Source: Paenarthrobacter aurescens (GTDB lineage Bacteria > Actinomycetota > Actinomycetes > Actinomycetales > Micrococcaceae). Taken from it: 64,000 bases of DNA. The first letter of the stretch is position 1. Every line of letters starts with the position of its first letter. Shown one piece after another: positions 35,853 to 45,547 of the stretch. The translations under genes were made by a program, and so were the position numbers. The notes beneath the pieces were generated by a model that was not told where the DNA came from, ran no database searches, and worked only from the letters and a program-made list of their open reading frames with translations. The stretch lies in the NCBI RefSeq assembly GCF_025421775.1, contig NZ_JAOEFX010000006.1, forward strand, positions 124,001 to 188,000, given 5' to 3'.

Positions 35853-37082
35853 GTGAAAATCATTGCCGCTGACGTCTTCGTGACCAGCCCCTCCCGCAAC
35901 TTCGTTACCCTCCGCATCACCACGGAGGACGGTGTAACGGGCATTGGAGACGCGACTCTCAACGGCCGTGAACTCGCGGTTGCCGCTTACCTCAAGGAGC
36001 ACGTCGCGCAGCTGCTGATCGGCAAGGATCCGCACCGGATCGAGGACACCTGGCAGTTCCTCTACCGCAGCTCGTACTGGCGCCGCGGCCCGGTCACCAT
36101 GGCGGCCATTGCCGCCGTCGATATGGCGCTGTGGGACATCAAGGGCAAGATCGCCGGCATGCCGGTGTACCAGTTGCTCGGTGGTGCGTCCCGCAACGGG
36201 CTGCGTGCCTACGGCCACGCCTCGGGTGCTGACATTCCCTCGCTGTTCGACTCTGTCCGCGAGCACTTGGAGCTGGGCTACAAGTCCATCCGCATCCAGA
36301 CCGCGATCCCCGGCATTAAGGCCGTCTATGGAGTGGCCGCCCAGGCCCAGGCTTCGGGTGAACGTTACGACTACGAGCCCGCAGGCCGCGGCGCTTTCCC
36401 GCAGGAAGAAGACTGGGATACCCGGGCCTACCTTCGCCACCTGCCCACCGTCTTTGAAGCGGTCCGGAACGAGTTCGGCCCGGAGATCCCGCTGCTGCAC
36501 GACGGCCACCACCGGATGACGCCCATCCAGGCAGCCAAGCTCGGCAAAGCCCTGGAGCCGTACGACCTCTTTTGGCTGGAGGACTGCACCCCGGCCGAGA
36601 ATCAGGAAGGCCTGCGCCTGGTCCGCCAGCACACCACCACTCCGCTGGCCATCGGCGAAATCTTCAACACCGTGTTCGACTTCCAGACCCTCATCAAGGA
36701 ACAGCTCATCGACTACGTCCGAGCAGCTTCCACGCACTTCGGCGGTATTTCACCTTTGAAGAAGGTCATGGACTTCGCGGCCCAGTATCAGATCAAGTCC
36801 GGCTTCCACGGCCCCACGGACATCTCCCCAGTGGGTTTCGCCGCCCAGTTGCACGTTGGCCTGGCCATCCACAACTACGGCATCCAGGAATACATGCAGC
36901 ACTCAGACAAGACCAACGAGGTCTTCCAGCAGTCCATGACGTTCAAGGACGGCTACCTGCACCCCGGCGACAACCCCGGTATCGGCGTCGAATTCAACGA
37001 GGAAGCCGCCCTGGCGTTCCCGTACCAGCAGGCCTACCTGCCCTACAACCGCCTCGTGGACGGCACTGTTCATGATTGGTGA
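35853..37082 (+). CDS. manD: D-mannonate dehydratase, enolase-superfamily ManD
   Basis: A 409-residue enzyme that dehydrates D-mannonate to 2-keto-3-deoxy-D-gluconate. It belongs to the enolase superfamily rather than the UxuA family. Mg2+ ligands fit Asp217 (LLHDGHHRM), Glu243 (WLEDCTP) and Glu269 (AIGEIFN), spaced 26 residues apart as in characterised ManD; the DGH His219 is the catalytic His. The N-terminal [22 protein letters not shown] is a further signature. Its stop overlaps the downstream gluconokinase-GH3 fusion by 11 nt. Low-activity ManD members also accept gluconate. Confidence 0.93.
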   Translation: MKIIAADVFVTSPSRNFVTLRITTEDGVTGIGDATLNGRELAVAAYLKEHVAQLLIGKDPHRIEDTWQFLYRSSYWRRGPVTMAAIAAVDMALWDIKGKIAGMPVYQLLGGASRNGLRAYGHASGADIPSLFDSVREHLELGYKSIRIQTAIPGIKAVYGVAAQAQASGERYDYEPAGRGAFPQEEDWDTRAYLRHLPTVFEAVRNEFGPEIPLLHDGHHRMTPIQAAKLGKALEPYDLFWLEDCTPAENQEGLRLVRQHTTTPLAIGEIFNTVFDFQTLIKEQLIDYVRAASTHFGGISPLKKVMDFAAQYQIKSGFHGPTDISPVGFAAQLHVGLAIHNYGIQEYMQHSDKTNEVFQQSMTFKDGYLHPGDNPGIGVEFNEEAALAFPYQQAYLPYNRLVDGTVHDW

Positions 37083-39342
37083 TGTGAACCTTCGCCACCA
37101 CATCGTGGTGATGGGCGTGGCCGGCTGCGGCAAGAGCACCATTGGTGCCGCCCTCGCCGAGCGGCTTGGCGCCGAATTTCTCGACGGCGATTCGCTGCAC
37201 CCGCAGTCGAACATCGACAAGATGGCCTCGGGTACTCCGCTGAACGACGACGACCGCGCACCGTGGCTGGCCGAAATCGGACGGCGATTCCCGGCGTCGG
37301 ACTCTGCCCTTGTCATCGCGTGCAGCGCGCTCAAGCGCTCGTACCGGGACATCATCCGCAGCGCCGATCCGTCAGTGGTGTTCGTGCATCTGCACGGCAC
37401 CAGAGAGCTGCTGAACGCGCGCATGAATGCCCGCCCCGGACACTTCATGCCGGCCTCGTTGCTGGACTCGCAGCTGGCTACGCTGGAACCGTTGGAGGAC
37501 AACGAAGCGGGGGTGGTTGTGAACATTGCCCAATCCGTGGAGGACATCGTGAATGAAGTGACCTCGGCCCTGAGCGGGATGGTGGAGGTGCCGGCCGGAC
37601 CGTTCTCCGTGGACCTCAAAGCTGCTCCCTTCAACCTGGACGAAGCCGCTGTGGAGTGGGTGGAGAGCACCATCGGTTCCATGACGCTGGAAGAGAAGAT
37701 CGGCCAGCTGTTCATCAACCACAACAACGACTATTCGCCGGAGTACCTCGACGGCGTGCTGGAGAACTTCCATGTGGGCGGCATGCGCTACCGGCCGGGC
37801 CCCTCTTCTGCCGTGCAGGAACACATCCGTTATGCCCAGTCCAAAACCCGGATCCCGCTGCTGATTGCCTCCAACCCGGAAATGGGCGGCGCCGGCAGTT
37901 GCGACGACGGCACCTTCGTTTCCACTCACCTGCAGGCGGGCTCGCACCCTGACAAGTCCATCGCCCGGCAGATGGGCCAGGTTGCCGGCGTCGAAACGGC
38001 TGCCCTCGGCTGCAACTGGGCGTTCGCGCCGATCGTGGATATCCACTACAACTGGCGGAACACCGTGATCTCCACGCGGGCGTTCGGCAACGCCCCGGAG
38101 ATCGTGGTGGAGCGCGCCAAGGAGTACTTCGACGGCATCAGCGAATCACCCACGGTCTGCGCCATGAAGCACTTCCCGGGCGATGGCATCGATGAGCGTG
38201 ACCAGCATGTGGTGACGTCGTACAACACCCTCGGTTTTGACGAGTGGAACAAGAGCTACGGGCACGTGTACCGCGAAATGATCGGGCACGGAGTGCAGTC
38301 CATCATGGTGGGCCACATTGGTGCGCCCGAAGTGTCCAGGCATTTCCGGCCGGGTTTGTCCGATGCTGAGATCCTTCCCGCTACCCTGGCGCCTGAGCTC
38401 CTGCAGGATCTGCTGCGCGGAGAGCTCGGCTTCAATGGACTGGTCCTGACGGACGCGTCGCTGATGGTCGGTCTGACGCAGGCGATGAAGCGGCGCGACC
38501 TTGTACCTGCGACCATCGCCGCGGGCTGCGACATGTTCCTGTTCTTCCGGAACCCATCGGAGGACTTTGGGTACATGCTGGATGGCTACAAGTCCGGCGT
38601 GATCACCGAGGGGCGATTGCAGGATGCGCTGCGGCGGATCCTTGGCTTGAAGGCGAGCCTTGGACTGCACCGTGCTTCCCGGGAATCGCTGGTTCCGTCG
38701 GCCGAGGCCTTGGCGGTGATCGGCAGTGAAGCCCACCGCGCCATCGCCGCCGACATCGCCGACAAGACCGTCACGCTGGTGAAGGACACGGCTGGTAACC
38801 TGCCGATTACGCCTCAGACCCATCCCCGGATACGCCTCTACGGCATCTCAGGTGGCGCCGACTTCACGCGGGCTGATCCGCTCGCGTACCTGGACACCGT
38901 CCGGGAAGAGCTGGAAGCGGCAGGTTTCGAGGTCAGCGTGTTCAAGACCGCCGAGCAGCGCGAAGCAGCAGGGGAGCCCGGCATGAACTTCATGCGGGTT
39001 TTGTCCGAGGAAGCCACGGGCGACTACGCGGACAGGTTTGACGCCGCTTTCGTCTTCGCCAATGTGAAGGGCTTCGCGCAAGAGGCTTCGATTCGGATCA
39101 AGTGGTCTTCGCCGATGGCTGCCGAGATTCCCTGGTACACCACGGAAGTTCCCACCGTGTTCGTCTCTTTGAACCAGCCAAACCACCTGATCGACGTGCC
39201 CATGGTCAAGACGGCCATCCACGCCCACGCAGGAACGCGCGAGGCCATTCGCGCAACCATCCGGAAAATCCAGGGCAAATCCGAATTCCAAGGAACGTTC
39301 AACCAAAACGTCTTCTGCGACTCGTTCGACACCCGTCTCTAA
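37072..39342 (+). CDS. Gluconokinase - glycoside hydrolase family 3 fusion
   Basis: A 756-residue two-domain protein. Residues about 9-165 are a GntK-type gluconokinase: P-loop [50 protein letters not shown], and [20 protein letters not shown]. Residues about 190-756 are a GH3 hydrolase: [18 protein letters not shown] with His367, and GLVLTDASL with the likely nucleophile Asp461. There is no signal peptide, so the hydrolase acts in the cytoplasm on imported sugar. The frame is continuous through the linker. The start is uncertain: ATG 37072 overlaps manD; GTG 37084 is possible. The glycoside substrate and whether the kinase takes gluconate or a deoxy-ketogluconate are unknown. Confidence 0.85.
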   Translation: MIGDVNLRHHIVVMGVAGCGKSTIGAALAERLGAEFLDGDSLHPQSNIDKMASGTPLNDDDRAPWLAEIGRRFPASDSALVIACSALKRSYRDIIRSADPSVVFVHLHGTRELLNARMNARPGHFMPASLLDSQLATLEPLEDNEAGVVVNIAQSVEDIVNEVTSALSGMVEVPAGPFSVDLKAAPFNLDEAAVEWVESTIGSMTLEEKIGQLFINHNNDYSPEYLDGVLENFHVGGMRYRPGPSSAVQEHIRYAQSKTRIPLLIASNPEMGGAGSCDDGTFVSTHLQAGSHPDKSIARQMGQVAGVETAALGCNWAFAPIVDIHYNWRNTVISTRAFGNAPEIVVERAKEYFDGISESPTVCAMKHFPGDGIDERDQHVVTSYNTLGFDEWNKSYGHVYREMIGHGVQSIMVGHIGAPEVSRHFRPGLSDAEILPATLAPELLQDLLRGELGFNGLVLTDASLMVGLTQAMKRRDLVPATIAAGCDMFLFFRNPSEDFGYMLDGYKSGVITEGRLQDALRRILGLKASLGLHRASRESLVPSAEALAVIGSEAHRAIAADIADKTVTLVKDTAGNLPITPQTHPRIRLYGISGGADFTRADPLAYLDTVREELEAAGFEVSVFKTAEQREAAGEPGMNFMRVLSEEATGDYADRFDAAFVFANVKGFAQEASIRIKWSSPMAAEIPWYTTEVPTVFVSLNQPNHLIDVPMVKTAIHAHAGTREAIRATIRKIQGKSEFQGTFNQNVFCDSFDTRL

Positions 39343-39395
39343 CTCCCTGTTCCCAGCAGGGAAGAGTTCCTCCCCGCCATCACGGAGGAACACCG

Positions 39396-39431
39396 GCCCG
39401 GCACTGCCCACAAGGCGGTGCCGGGCTTTTT
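39396..39431 (+). terminator. Rho-independent terminator of the manD unit
   Basis: 13-bp stem GCCCGGCACTGCC / GGCGGTGCCGGGC (one G-T pair), 5-nt loop, then TTTTT. It lies 53 bp after the fusion gene stop. Confidence 0.85.
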
Positions 39432-39458
39432 GATTCCCTCCGAACGCAAGGCCGCCCA

Positions 39459-39476
39459 ATTGTGAACGCTCACAAC
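39459..39476. promoter_or_regulatory. Upstream lac-operator-like site of the monosaccharide ABC operon
   Basis: ATTGTGAACGCTCACAAC contains TTGTGA-N4-TCACAA, 14 of 16 positions symmetric. It resembles the classic LacI-family consensus and the second site at 39550. The centres are 91 bp apart, which could allow repression by looping. The likely ligand is the LacI protein at 43772. Confidence 0.65.
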
Positions 39477-39537
39477 GTTTCAAGTCAAGAGTGCCGGGAG
39501 GGGTTCGGATCCGCAATCATTTCGTGATCCAGAGCAC

Positions 39538-39567
39538 TTGACCGGCAGTATTGTTAGCGTTCACAAT
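39538..39567 (+). promoter_or_regulatory. Promoter and proximal operator of the monosaccharide ABC operon
   Basis: ATTGTTAGCGTTCACAAT (39550-39567) is a palindrome with 14 of 18 symmetric positions. A candidate promoter runs through it: -35 TTGACC (39538-39543), 18 bp, -10 CACAAT (39562-39567). A bound repressor would cover the spacer and -10. Confidence 0.6.
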
Positions 39568-39701
39568 GGCATTCGCACCACCTTTCACACTGGCCCGTGT
39601 CGCCCCCCGCCCACAGGCCAATCCAGCTTTACCGTGCCGGACGCGCAGATGCTCCGGCTGCATCAGAGTTCGCGGCAATGCTGCCGCGGAAGGAGAGCAT
39701 C

Positions 39702-40826
39702 GTGAGATTGAAGAAACTCCTGGGCGCCGTAGCGGTTGTCCTTACCTTGACTGTTGGAGCCACGGGCTGCGGCAGCCGCGGAGGCGCGGCCGAGTCCACC
39801 AGCAGTGCAAATCCCAGCGACTCCCTGGTTGGCATTTCGATGCCAACCCAGACGTCCGAGCGCTGGATCGCTGACGGCGCCAACGTCGAAAAGTCCCTGA
39901 AGGACCTTGGCTACAAGACGGACCTCCAGTTCGCCAACGATGACATTCCCACTCAGGTTTCCCAGATTGAGAACATGCTGACCAAGGGTGCCAAGGCGCT
40001 CATCATTGCAGCCATCGATGGCACCACGCTCACCGACGTCCTGGCCAAGGCCAAGGAACAGAACGTCAAGGTCATCGCGTATGACCGCCTCATCAACGGC
40101 ACCCCGAACGTGGACTACTACACCACATTCGACAACTACACCGTGGGCGTCCAGCAGGCCACCTCGCTGCTGACCGGCCTGGGCCTGCTTGATGCCAGCG
40201 GCAAAAAGGTTGAGGGCAAGGGCCCGTTCAACGTTGAGCTGTTCGCCGGAAGCCCGGACGACAATAACGCCAACTTCTTCTGGACCGGCGCCATGGACAC
40301 GCTTAAGCCGTACATGGATGCGGGCACCTTGAAGGTCCCCAGCGGCCAGACCAAGTTCGAGCAGGCAGCCATCCTCCGCTGGCAGGCACCCGTAGCCCAG
40401 AAGCGCATGGAAGACATCCTCACGTCCGCCTACAGCTCCGGCACCAAGCTGGACGGCGTCCTGTCCCCGTATGATGGCCTGTCCATCGGCATCATCTCGG
40501 CACTGACCAGCACGGGCGGCTACTCCACTGGAAACCTCCCCGTGGTTACCGGCCAGGATGCAGAGAAGGGCTCCGTGAAGTCCATCGTCGCCGGCGAGCA
40601 GTACTCCACGATCTTCAAGGACACCCGCCAGCTCGGCGCGCAGGCCGTGAAGATGGTTGACGCCGTTCTCAAGGGCACCGAGCCGGAAACCAACGACACC
40701 AAGACCTACAACAACAAGGTCAAGGTCGTCCCGGCATTCCTCCTGAAGTCCGTCATCATCACCAAGGACAACTTCCAGAAGGAACTCATCGATTCGGGCT
40801 ACTACAAGGAATCCGACGTCAAGTAG
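39702..40826 (+). CDS. chvE: Sugar-binding lipoprotein of a ChvE-type ABC transporter
   Basis: A 374-residue extracellular lipoprotein: signal peptide [21 protein letters not shown] with lipidated Cys23, then a periplasmic-binding-protein type 1 domain ([60 protein letters not shown]). It resembles ChvE, which binds glucose, galactose, xylose and arabinose. GTG 39702 follows AGGAG by 6 nt; the open frame back to 39597 has no signal peptide and is rejected. It is the first gene of the chvE-mmsA-mmsB-lacI operon. Confidence 0.9.
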   Translation: MRLKKLLGAVAVVLTLTVGATGCGSRGGAAESTSSANPSDSLVGISMPTQTSERWIADGANVEKSLKDLGYKTDLQFANDDIPTQVSQIENMLTKGAKALIIAAIDGTTLTDVLAKAKEQNVKVIAYDRLINGTPNVDYYTTFDNYTVGVQQATSLLTGLGLLDASGKKVEGKGPFNVELFAGSPDDNNANFFWTGAMDTLKPYMDAGTLKVPSGQTKFEQAAILRWQAPVAQKRMEDILTSAYSSGTKLDGVLSPYDGLSIGIISALTSTGGYSTGNLPVVTGQDAEKGSVKSIVAGEQYSTIFKDTRQLGAQAVKMVDAVLKGTEPETNDTKTYNNKVKVVPAFLLKSVIITKDNFQKELIDSGYYKESDVK

Positions 40827-40946
40827 CACCCCTGCGTCCCCGCTGCATTGCGCCTCGCCGCGCAGTGCAGCGGGGGCACAGTCTCCCCTCAGAGCCTGTC
40901 GAGTCCTCGGCCCGGCCAAGTTTCAACCAGTCAGCGGGAAATGACG

Positions 40947-42476
40947 ATGAACGTACCCATTCTTCAAATGCGAGGAATCACCAAGACCTTCCCCGGGGTT
41001 AAAGCCCTCCAGGACGTCACCCTGGACGTCAACCGGGGCGAGGTTCACGCCATTTGTGGTGAGAACGGCGCCGGCAAATCAACCCTCATGAAGGTGTTGT
41101 CCGGCGTCTACGCGCACAACACCTTCGACGGCGACATCCTCTTTGAGAACGAGCCCTGTGACTTCTCCAGCATCACGGACAGCGAGAAGCGCGGCATCGT
41201 GATCATCCACCAGGAACTGGCATTGAGCCCGTACCTGTCCATCGCCGAGAACATCTACCTTGGCAACGAGTTGGCGAAGAACGGCTGGGTGGACTGGCGG
41301 AAGACCAACCTGGAAGCTGCCAAACTGCTGGCACGCGTCGGCCTCAGCGAAAACCCGGTCACGCCCATCCAGCACATCAGCGTGGGCAAGCAGCAGCTCG
41401 TGGAAATCGCCAAGGCCCTGTCCAAAGAGGTGAAGCTCCTCATCCTGGACGAGCCCACCGCTGCGCTGAACGATGAAGACTCAGACCACCTGCTGGACCT
41501 CATCCTGCACCTCAAGGGCCAGGGCGTCACCAGCATCATCATCAGCCACAAGCTCAACGAGATCCGCAAGGTGGCCGACGCGGTCACCATCATCCGCGAC
41601 GGAAAATCCATTGAGACCCTGCGGCTCGACCAAGGCCAAATCACCCAGGAACGTATCATCCGCGGCATGGTGGGCCGCGACCTTGAAAGCCTCTATCCGG
41701 ACCGGACCCCCAACATCGGCGAGGAAGTCCTCCGCATCGAAGACTGGACAGTCCAGCATCCACAGGACCATGCCCGAACGGTGGTGCACAATGCCAGCCT
41801 CAACGTCCGCAAGGGTGAAGTGGTTGGACTGGCAGGTCTCATGGGCGCCGGCCGGACCGAGCTCGCCATGAGCGTCTTCGGGCGTACCTACGGACGAACG
41901 GTGTCGGGCAGGGTCTACAAATATGGGGAAGAAATCAACACCTCCACCGTCTCCGACGCCATCGACCACGGAATCGCCTATGCCACCGAAGACCGGAAGC
42001 ACTACGGCCTGAACCTGATCGAAGACATCAAACGGAACATCTCCATGGCCGCACTGAACAAGCTGGCCAAGCGCGGCTGGGTGGACGGCAACAAAGAGAC
42101 CACCGTAGCCAACCACTACCGCAAGAGCATGAACATCAAAGCTCCGTCCGTGGCCGCCATCACCGGCAAACTCTCGGGCGGAAACCAGCAAAAAGTAGTG
42201 CTGAGCAAATGGATGTTCTCCGATCCCGACGTGCTGATCCTGGATGAACCAACCCGCGGGATCGACGTCGGCGCCAAGTTTGAGATTTACACGATCATTG
42301 CGGAACTTGCAGCTGCCGGGAAGGCAGTCATTGTGATCTCCTCTGAGCTTCCGGAGCTCCTGGGCATCTGCGACAGGATCTACACGCTGTCCGCAGGCCA
42401 TATCACCGGCGAAGTCCCCATCGCCGAAGCCACCCAGGAAACCCTCATGCACTTCATGACCAAAGAGAAGGAATAG
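40947..42476 (+). CDS. mmsA: Monosaccharide ABC transporter ATPase with two ABC domains
   Basis: A 509-residue subunit of the CUT2 class (XylG/RbsA/GguA-like). The first ABC half has Walker [17 protein letters not shown], signature [16 protein letters not shown] and Walker [12 protein letters not shown]. The second half has the degenerate P-loop [16 protein letters not shown] and [18 protein letters not shown] 40947 is chosen because GGGA is suitably placed; ATG 40941 is too close to it. It drives sugar uptake with the MmsB permease and ChvE-type binding protein on either side. Confidence 0.93.
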   Translation: MNVPILQMRGITKTFPGVKALQDVTLDVNRGEVHAICGENGAGKSTLMKVLSGVYAHNTFDGDILFENEPCDFSSITDSEKRGIVIIHQELALSPYLSIAENIYLGNELAKNGWVDWRKTNLEAAKLLARVGLSENPVTPIQHISVGKQQLVEIAKALSKEVKLLILDEPTAALNDEDSDHLLDLILHLKGQGVTSIIISHKLNEIRKVADAVTIIRDGKSIETLRLDQGQITQERIIRGMVGRDLESLYPDRTPNIGEEVLRIEDWTVQHPQDHARTVVHNASLNVRKGEVVGLAGLMGAGRTELAMSVFGRTYGRTVSGRVYKYGEEINTSTVSDAIDHGIAYATEDRKHYGLNLIEDIKRNISMAALNKLAKRGWVDGNKETTVANHYRKSMNIKAPSVAAITGKLSGGNQQKVVLSKWMFSDPDVLILDEPTRGIDVGAKFEIYTIIAELAAAGKAVIVISSELPELLGICDRIYTLSAGHITGEVPIAEATQETLMHFMTKEKE

Positions 42477-42481
42477 CGAAC

Positions 42482-43765
42482 ATGTCCGCCCTACGAGAAT
42501 CCCTTGGCTTCCTCACAAGCCGCCTCCGCCAGGTTGGCATCTTCGTCGCCCTGATCCTGATAGTCATCCTCTTCCAGGTCCTGACCGACGGCATCCTGCT
42601 GCAGCCGCAGAACGTCACCAACCTGGTGGTCCAGAACAGCTACATCCTGATCCTGGCCATCGGTATGGTGATGGTCATCATCGCCGGGCACATCGACCTG
42701 TCTGTTGGTTCCATCGCAGGCTTCATCGGGGCTGTTGCCGGCGTGATGATCGTGCATTGGGGTTGGGCTTGGTGGCTGGCCATCCCGGCCTGCCTCCTGG
42801 TTGGCGCATTGGTGGGTGCGTGGCAAGGCTATTGGATTGCCTACGTGGGCATTCCAGCCTTCATTGTCACCCTCGCAGGCATGCTGATCTTCCGTGGCCT
42901 GACCCTCATCACCCTCAAGAACCAGCAGATCACCCCCTTCCCGAACGAACTCCGTGCACTGGGTGGCGGCTTCCTGCCGGACATCTCCGGTGGCACCTCC
43001 GTCCTGGAATGGCTGACGGTCATCCTCGGCGTCGGCGGCACTGCAGCCATCCTCTTCCAAGCACTGAAGGAACGCCGGGTCCGCCGCAAGTTCAACCTGG
43101 AGAATGAGCCGATGGCCTGGTTTGCCGTCAAGAACGGTTTCATCGCAGTGCTGATGCTCATCATCACCTTCCTCCTGGCCAGCTACCGCGGTACCCCGAT
43201 CGTCCTGATCGTCCTGGCCGTCCTGGTGATCGTCTACTCGGCACTGATGAACAACAGCATCTTCGGCCGGCACACGTATGCGATTGGTGGCAACCTCCAC
43301 GCAGCCGAGCTCTCCGGCATCAAGACCAAGAAAGTCACCTTCCGCTTGTTCGTCAACATGGGCGTCCTGGCCGCGTTGGCCGGGCTGGTGTTCACGGCCC
43401 GCCTGAACTCGGCACAGCCCGCGGGCGGTACAGGCTTCGAACTCGACTCCATCGCTGCCGCCTTCATTGGTGGCGCTGCGGTCCAGGGTGGCATCGGCAC
43501 GGTAGCCGGCGCCATGATCGGTGGCCTCATCATGGGCGTCCTGAACAACGGCATGTCCATCCTTGGACTGGGCACCGACTACCAGCAGCTCATCAAGGGC
43601 CTGGTGCTCCTGCTGGCCGTCGGCTTCGATATCTTCAACAAGAACCGGACAGGTGCCGGTGGAGGTTCCTCCATGGGCAGGCGCTTCAAGTGGAAGACCA
43701 CACCTCCGGCAACCGAGGCAGCTCCGGCTGCGACAACGGAGCCTGTGGGCGTCGACGCGAAGTAG
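42482..43765 (+). CDS. mmsB: Monosaccharide ABC transporter permease
   Basis: A 427-residue CUT2-class permease (XylH/GguB-like) with about ten transmembrane segments. Signatures are GMVMVIIAGHIDLSVGSIAGF near the N-terminus and GGTGFELDSIAAAFIGGAAV with QGGIGTVAGAMIGGLIMGVL in the second half. It begins 5 nt after mmsA and has a soluble Ala/Thr-rich C-terminal tail of about 40 residues. Longer than RbsC-type permeases, as usual for XylH/MmsB. Confidence 0.93.
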   Translation: MSALRESLGFLTSRLRQVGIFVALILIVILFQVLTDGILLQPQNVTNLVVQNSYILILAIGMVMVIIAGHIDLSVGSIAGFIGAVAGVMIVHWGWAWWLAIPACLLVGALVGAWQGYWIAYVGIPAFIVTLAGMLIFRGLTLITLKNQQITPFPNELRALGGGFLPDISGGTSVLEWLTVILGVGGTAAILFQALKERRVRRKFNLENEPMAWFAVKNGFIAVLMLIITFLLASYRGTPIVLIVLAVLVIVYSALMNNSIFGRHTYAIGGNLHAAELSGIKTKKVTFRLFVNMGVLAALAGLVFTARLNSAQPAGGTGFELDSIAAAFIGGAAVQGGIGTVAGAMIGGLIMGVLNNGMSILGLGTDYQQLIKGLVLLLAVGFDIFNKNRTGAGGGSSMGRRFKWKTTPPATEAAPAATTEPVGVDAK

Positions 43766-43771
43766 GATTCC

Positions 43772-44863
43772 ATGTCTCGCGGCGAGTATCCGCCTTCCGT
43801 GCGGCCCCGGGCACTGTCCGGGGCCGCCCAGGACCCACCGGCGAGGCCTCCAGTCATGGGCGACGTCGCCAAGATGGCCGGGGTCTCGCACCAAACCGTG
43901 TCCCGTGTACTGAACAACCATCCGAACGTGAGCGGCAAGACCAAGGAACGCGTGGAATCGGCCATCGCCCACCTTGGCTACAGGCGGAATACGGCAGCCC
44001 GCAGCCTGGTGACGCGGCGTTCCCGGACCATTGGGGTGCTCGCTTGCGAGACGGGCCAGTTCGGGCCTGCGAACACACTCCTCGGAGTTGAGCAGGCCGG
44101 TAGGGAAGCCGGGTACTTCGTCAGCATCGCCAACCTTCGCGAAGTGACCAGCGACAGCGTCAATGACGCCATAGCCCACTTCCGGAACCAGTCCGTGGAC
44201 GGCATCGTCATCCTGGTTCCGCACCCGGACGTCCTCGGCGTCTTGCACGAGGTGGCCGTTCCCGTGCCGATAGTGGCGGTCGGGGCGGGCGCGGGAAACC
44301 AGTTGACGGGCGCATCACTGAATCAGCGGTTGGGTGCCCGCCTGGCCGTTGAGTATCTGATCGCCCTGGGGCACCGTCATATTGCCCATGTTTCGGGGCC
44401 TCCCCACTGGATCGATGCCGCCGAGCGCATCAAGGGGTGGGAGGAAGCGCTGGGCAATGCCGGCCTCGAAACCGAGGTCCTGCTCCGGGGCGCGTGGGAC
44501 GCTGCCTCCGGCTACCGCGCCGGCCTGGAGCTGCTTCACCACCGCGGCATCACCGCCGTCTTCGTTGCCAATGACCAAATGGCTGTGGGTGTGCTCCGCG
44601 CCGTGCAGGAAGCCGGACTCCAGGTACCGGGCCAGATCAGCGTGGTGGGTTACGACGATCAGCCCGAAGCGGAGTTCTTCATGCCGCCTTTGACCACCAT
44701 CAAGCAGGATTTCGAGGAACTAGGCCGGCGCTGCATGGAAGCGATGTTGCAGCAACTGGATGGAGGCGGTGGAAGCGGGGAACAGATCGTCAACCCCCGC
44801 TTGGTCATCCGCTCAACCACGGCGGCCCCTGGCCTTCACAAAGCTCCGTCCCCACTAAACTAG
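43772..44863 (+). CDS. LacI-family regulator of the monosaccharide ABC operon
   Basis: A 363-residue protein with a 28-residue Pro-rich N-terminal tail, then the HTH PVMGDVAKMAGVSHQTVSRV and hinge GYRRNTAARSLVTRRSR, and an effector domain (GVLACETGQFG; VFVANDQMAVGVLRAVQEAG; VGYDDQPEAEFF). It is the last gene of the ABC operon, 6 nt after mmsB, and probably binds the two TTGTGA/TTGTTA dyads at 39459 and 39550. Likely effectors are xylose, arabinose, galactose or glucose derivatives. Its end contains the -10-like box for pyrE. Confidence 0.9.
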   Translation: MSRGEYPPSVRPRALSGAAQDPPARPPVMGDVAKMAGVSHQTVSRVLNNHPNVSGKTKERVESAIAHLGYRRNTAARSLVTRRSRTIGVLACETGQFGPANTLLGVEQAGREAGYFVSIANLREVTSDSVNDAIAHFRNQSVDGIVILVPHPDVLGVLHEVAVPVPIVAVGAGAGNQLTGASLNQRLGARLAVEYLIALGHRHIAHVSGPPHWIDAAERIKGWEEALGNAGLETEVLLRGAWDAASGYRAGLELLHHRGITAVFVANDQMAVGVLRAVQEAGLQVPGQISVVGYDDQPEAEFFMPPLTTIKQDFEELGRRCMEAMLQQLDGGGGSGEQIVNPRLVIRSTTAAPGLHKAPSPLN

Positions 44864-44868
44864 GAGCC

Positions 44869-45441
44869 ATGACTTCCTCGCCTGACACCTCTGCTGCCCG
44901 TGCCCGCCTTCTTGAACTCATCAAAGAACTGGCGGTGGTCCGCGGCAAGGTGATTCTTTCCAGCGGCAAGGAAGCGGACTACTACATCGACCTCCGCCGC
45001 ATCACCTTGCACCACGAGGCCTCCAAGCTGGTGGGTCAGGTCATGTTGGCAATGATCGACGACGCCGGTGTTTCAGTTGAGTGCGCTGGCGGACTCACCA
45101 TGGGTGCCGACCCCGTCGGTACCGCTGTAATGCACGCTGCTGCCGACGCCGGCCGCGCAGTGGACGCCTTCGTTGTCCGCAAGGCCCAGAAGTCCTACGG
45201 CATGGGCCGCCAAGTGGAAGGCCCCTCGGTTGAGGGCCGCAATGTTGTGGTTCTCGAGGACACGTCCACCACGGGCGGATCCGCGCTGACCGCCGTCGAG
45301 GGCGTCCGTAAGGCGGGCGGCAATGTGGTGGCCGTCGCCGTCATCGTTGACCGCAACACCGGTGCCAAAGAGAAGATCGAAGCCGAAACCGGCGTGCCGT
45401 ACCTCTTCGCTTTCGGCAAGGACGAGCTGGGCCTCAGCTAA
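44869..45441 (+). CDS. pyrE: Orotate phosphoribosyltransferase
   Basis: A 190-residue pyrimidine-biosynthesis enzyme joining orotate to PRPP to give OMP. Recognised by VRGKVILSSGKEADYYIDLRR, the Lys-rich loop VRKAQKSYGMGRQVEG, and the PRPP-binding motif VVVLEDTSTTGGSALTAVEG. ATG 44869 follows the LacI gene closely, but the GGAG is only 2 nt away. TAAACT (44856-44861) ends 7 nt upstream, so a separate leaderless transcript is likely. Confidence 0.96.
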   Translation: MTSSPDTSAARARLLELIKELAVVRGKVILSSGKEADYYIDLRRITLHHEASKLVGQVMLAMIDDAGVSVECAGGLTMGADPVGTAVMHAAADAGRAVDAFVVRKAQKSYGMGRQVEGPSVEGRNVVVLEDTSTTGGSALTAVEGVRKAGGNVVAVAVIVDRNTGAKEKIEAETGVPYLFAFGKDELGLS

Positions 45442-45547
45442 GGAGTTTTTGTACAGCTCTTGACCTTAAAGGCGCATCTTAAGGGCATCAGGTGTACACA
45501 AACTCCGGGGCTGTGAGGCACCGCCTTTCGAAGCCTATGCTTGCTGC

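Larger units (their letters stand above)
39343..39701. other. Regulatory gap between the two sugar systems
   Basis: 359 bp without a gene. It holds the terminator of the hexuronate island (39396-39431), two lac-operator-like palindromes (39459-39476, 39550-39567), a candidate promoter (39538-39567) and a leader of about 130 nt before the GTG of the sugar-binding protein. Confidence 0.7.

Noticed and set aside
42491..44248. 585-codon open frame on the minus strand opposite mmsB and lacI
   Set aside because: It is a GC-driven antisense shadow of two well-recognised genes; the translation is His/Asp/Gln-rich with no domain or signal. The same applies to the long antisense frames at 34071-35636, 23657-25057 and 62045-63358.
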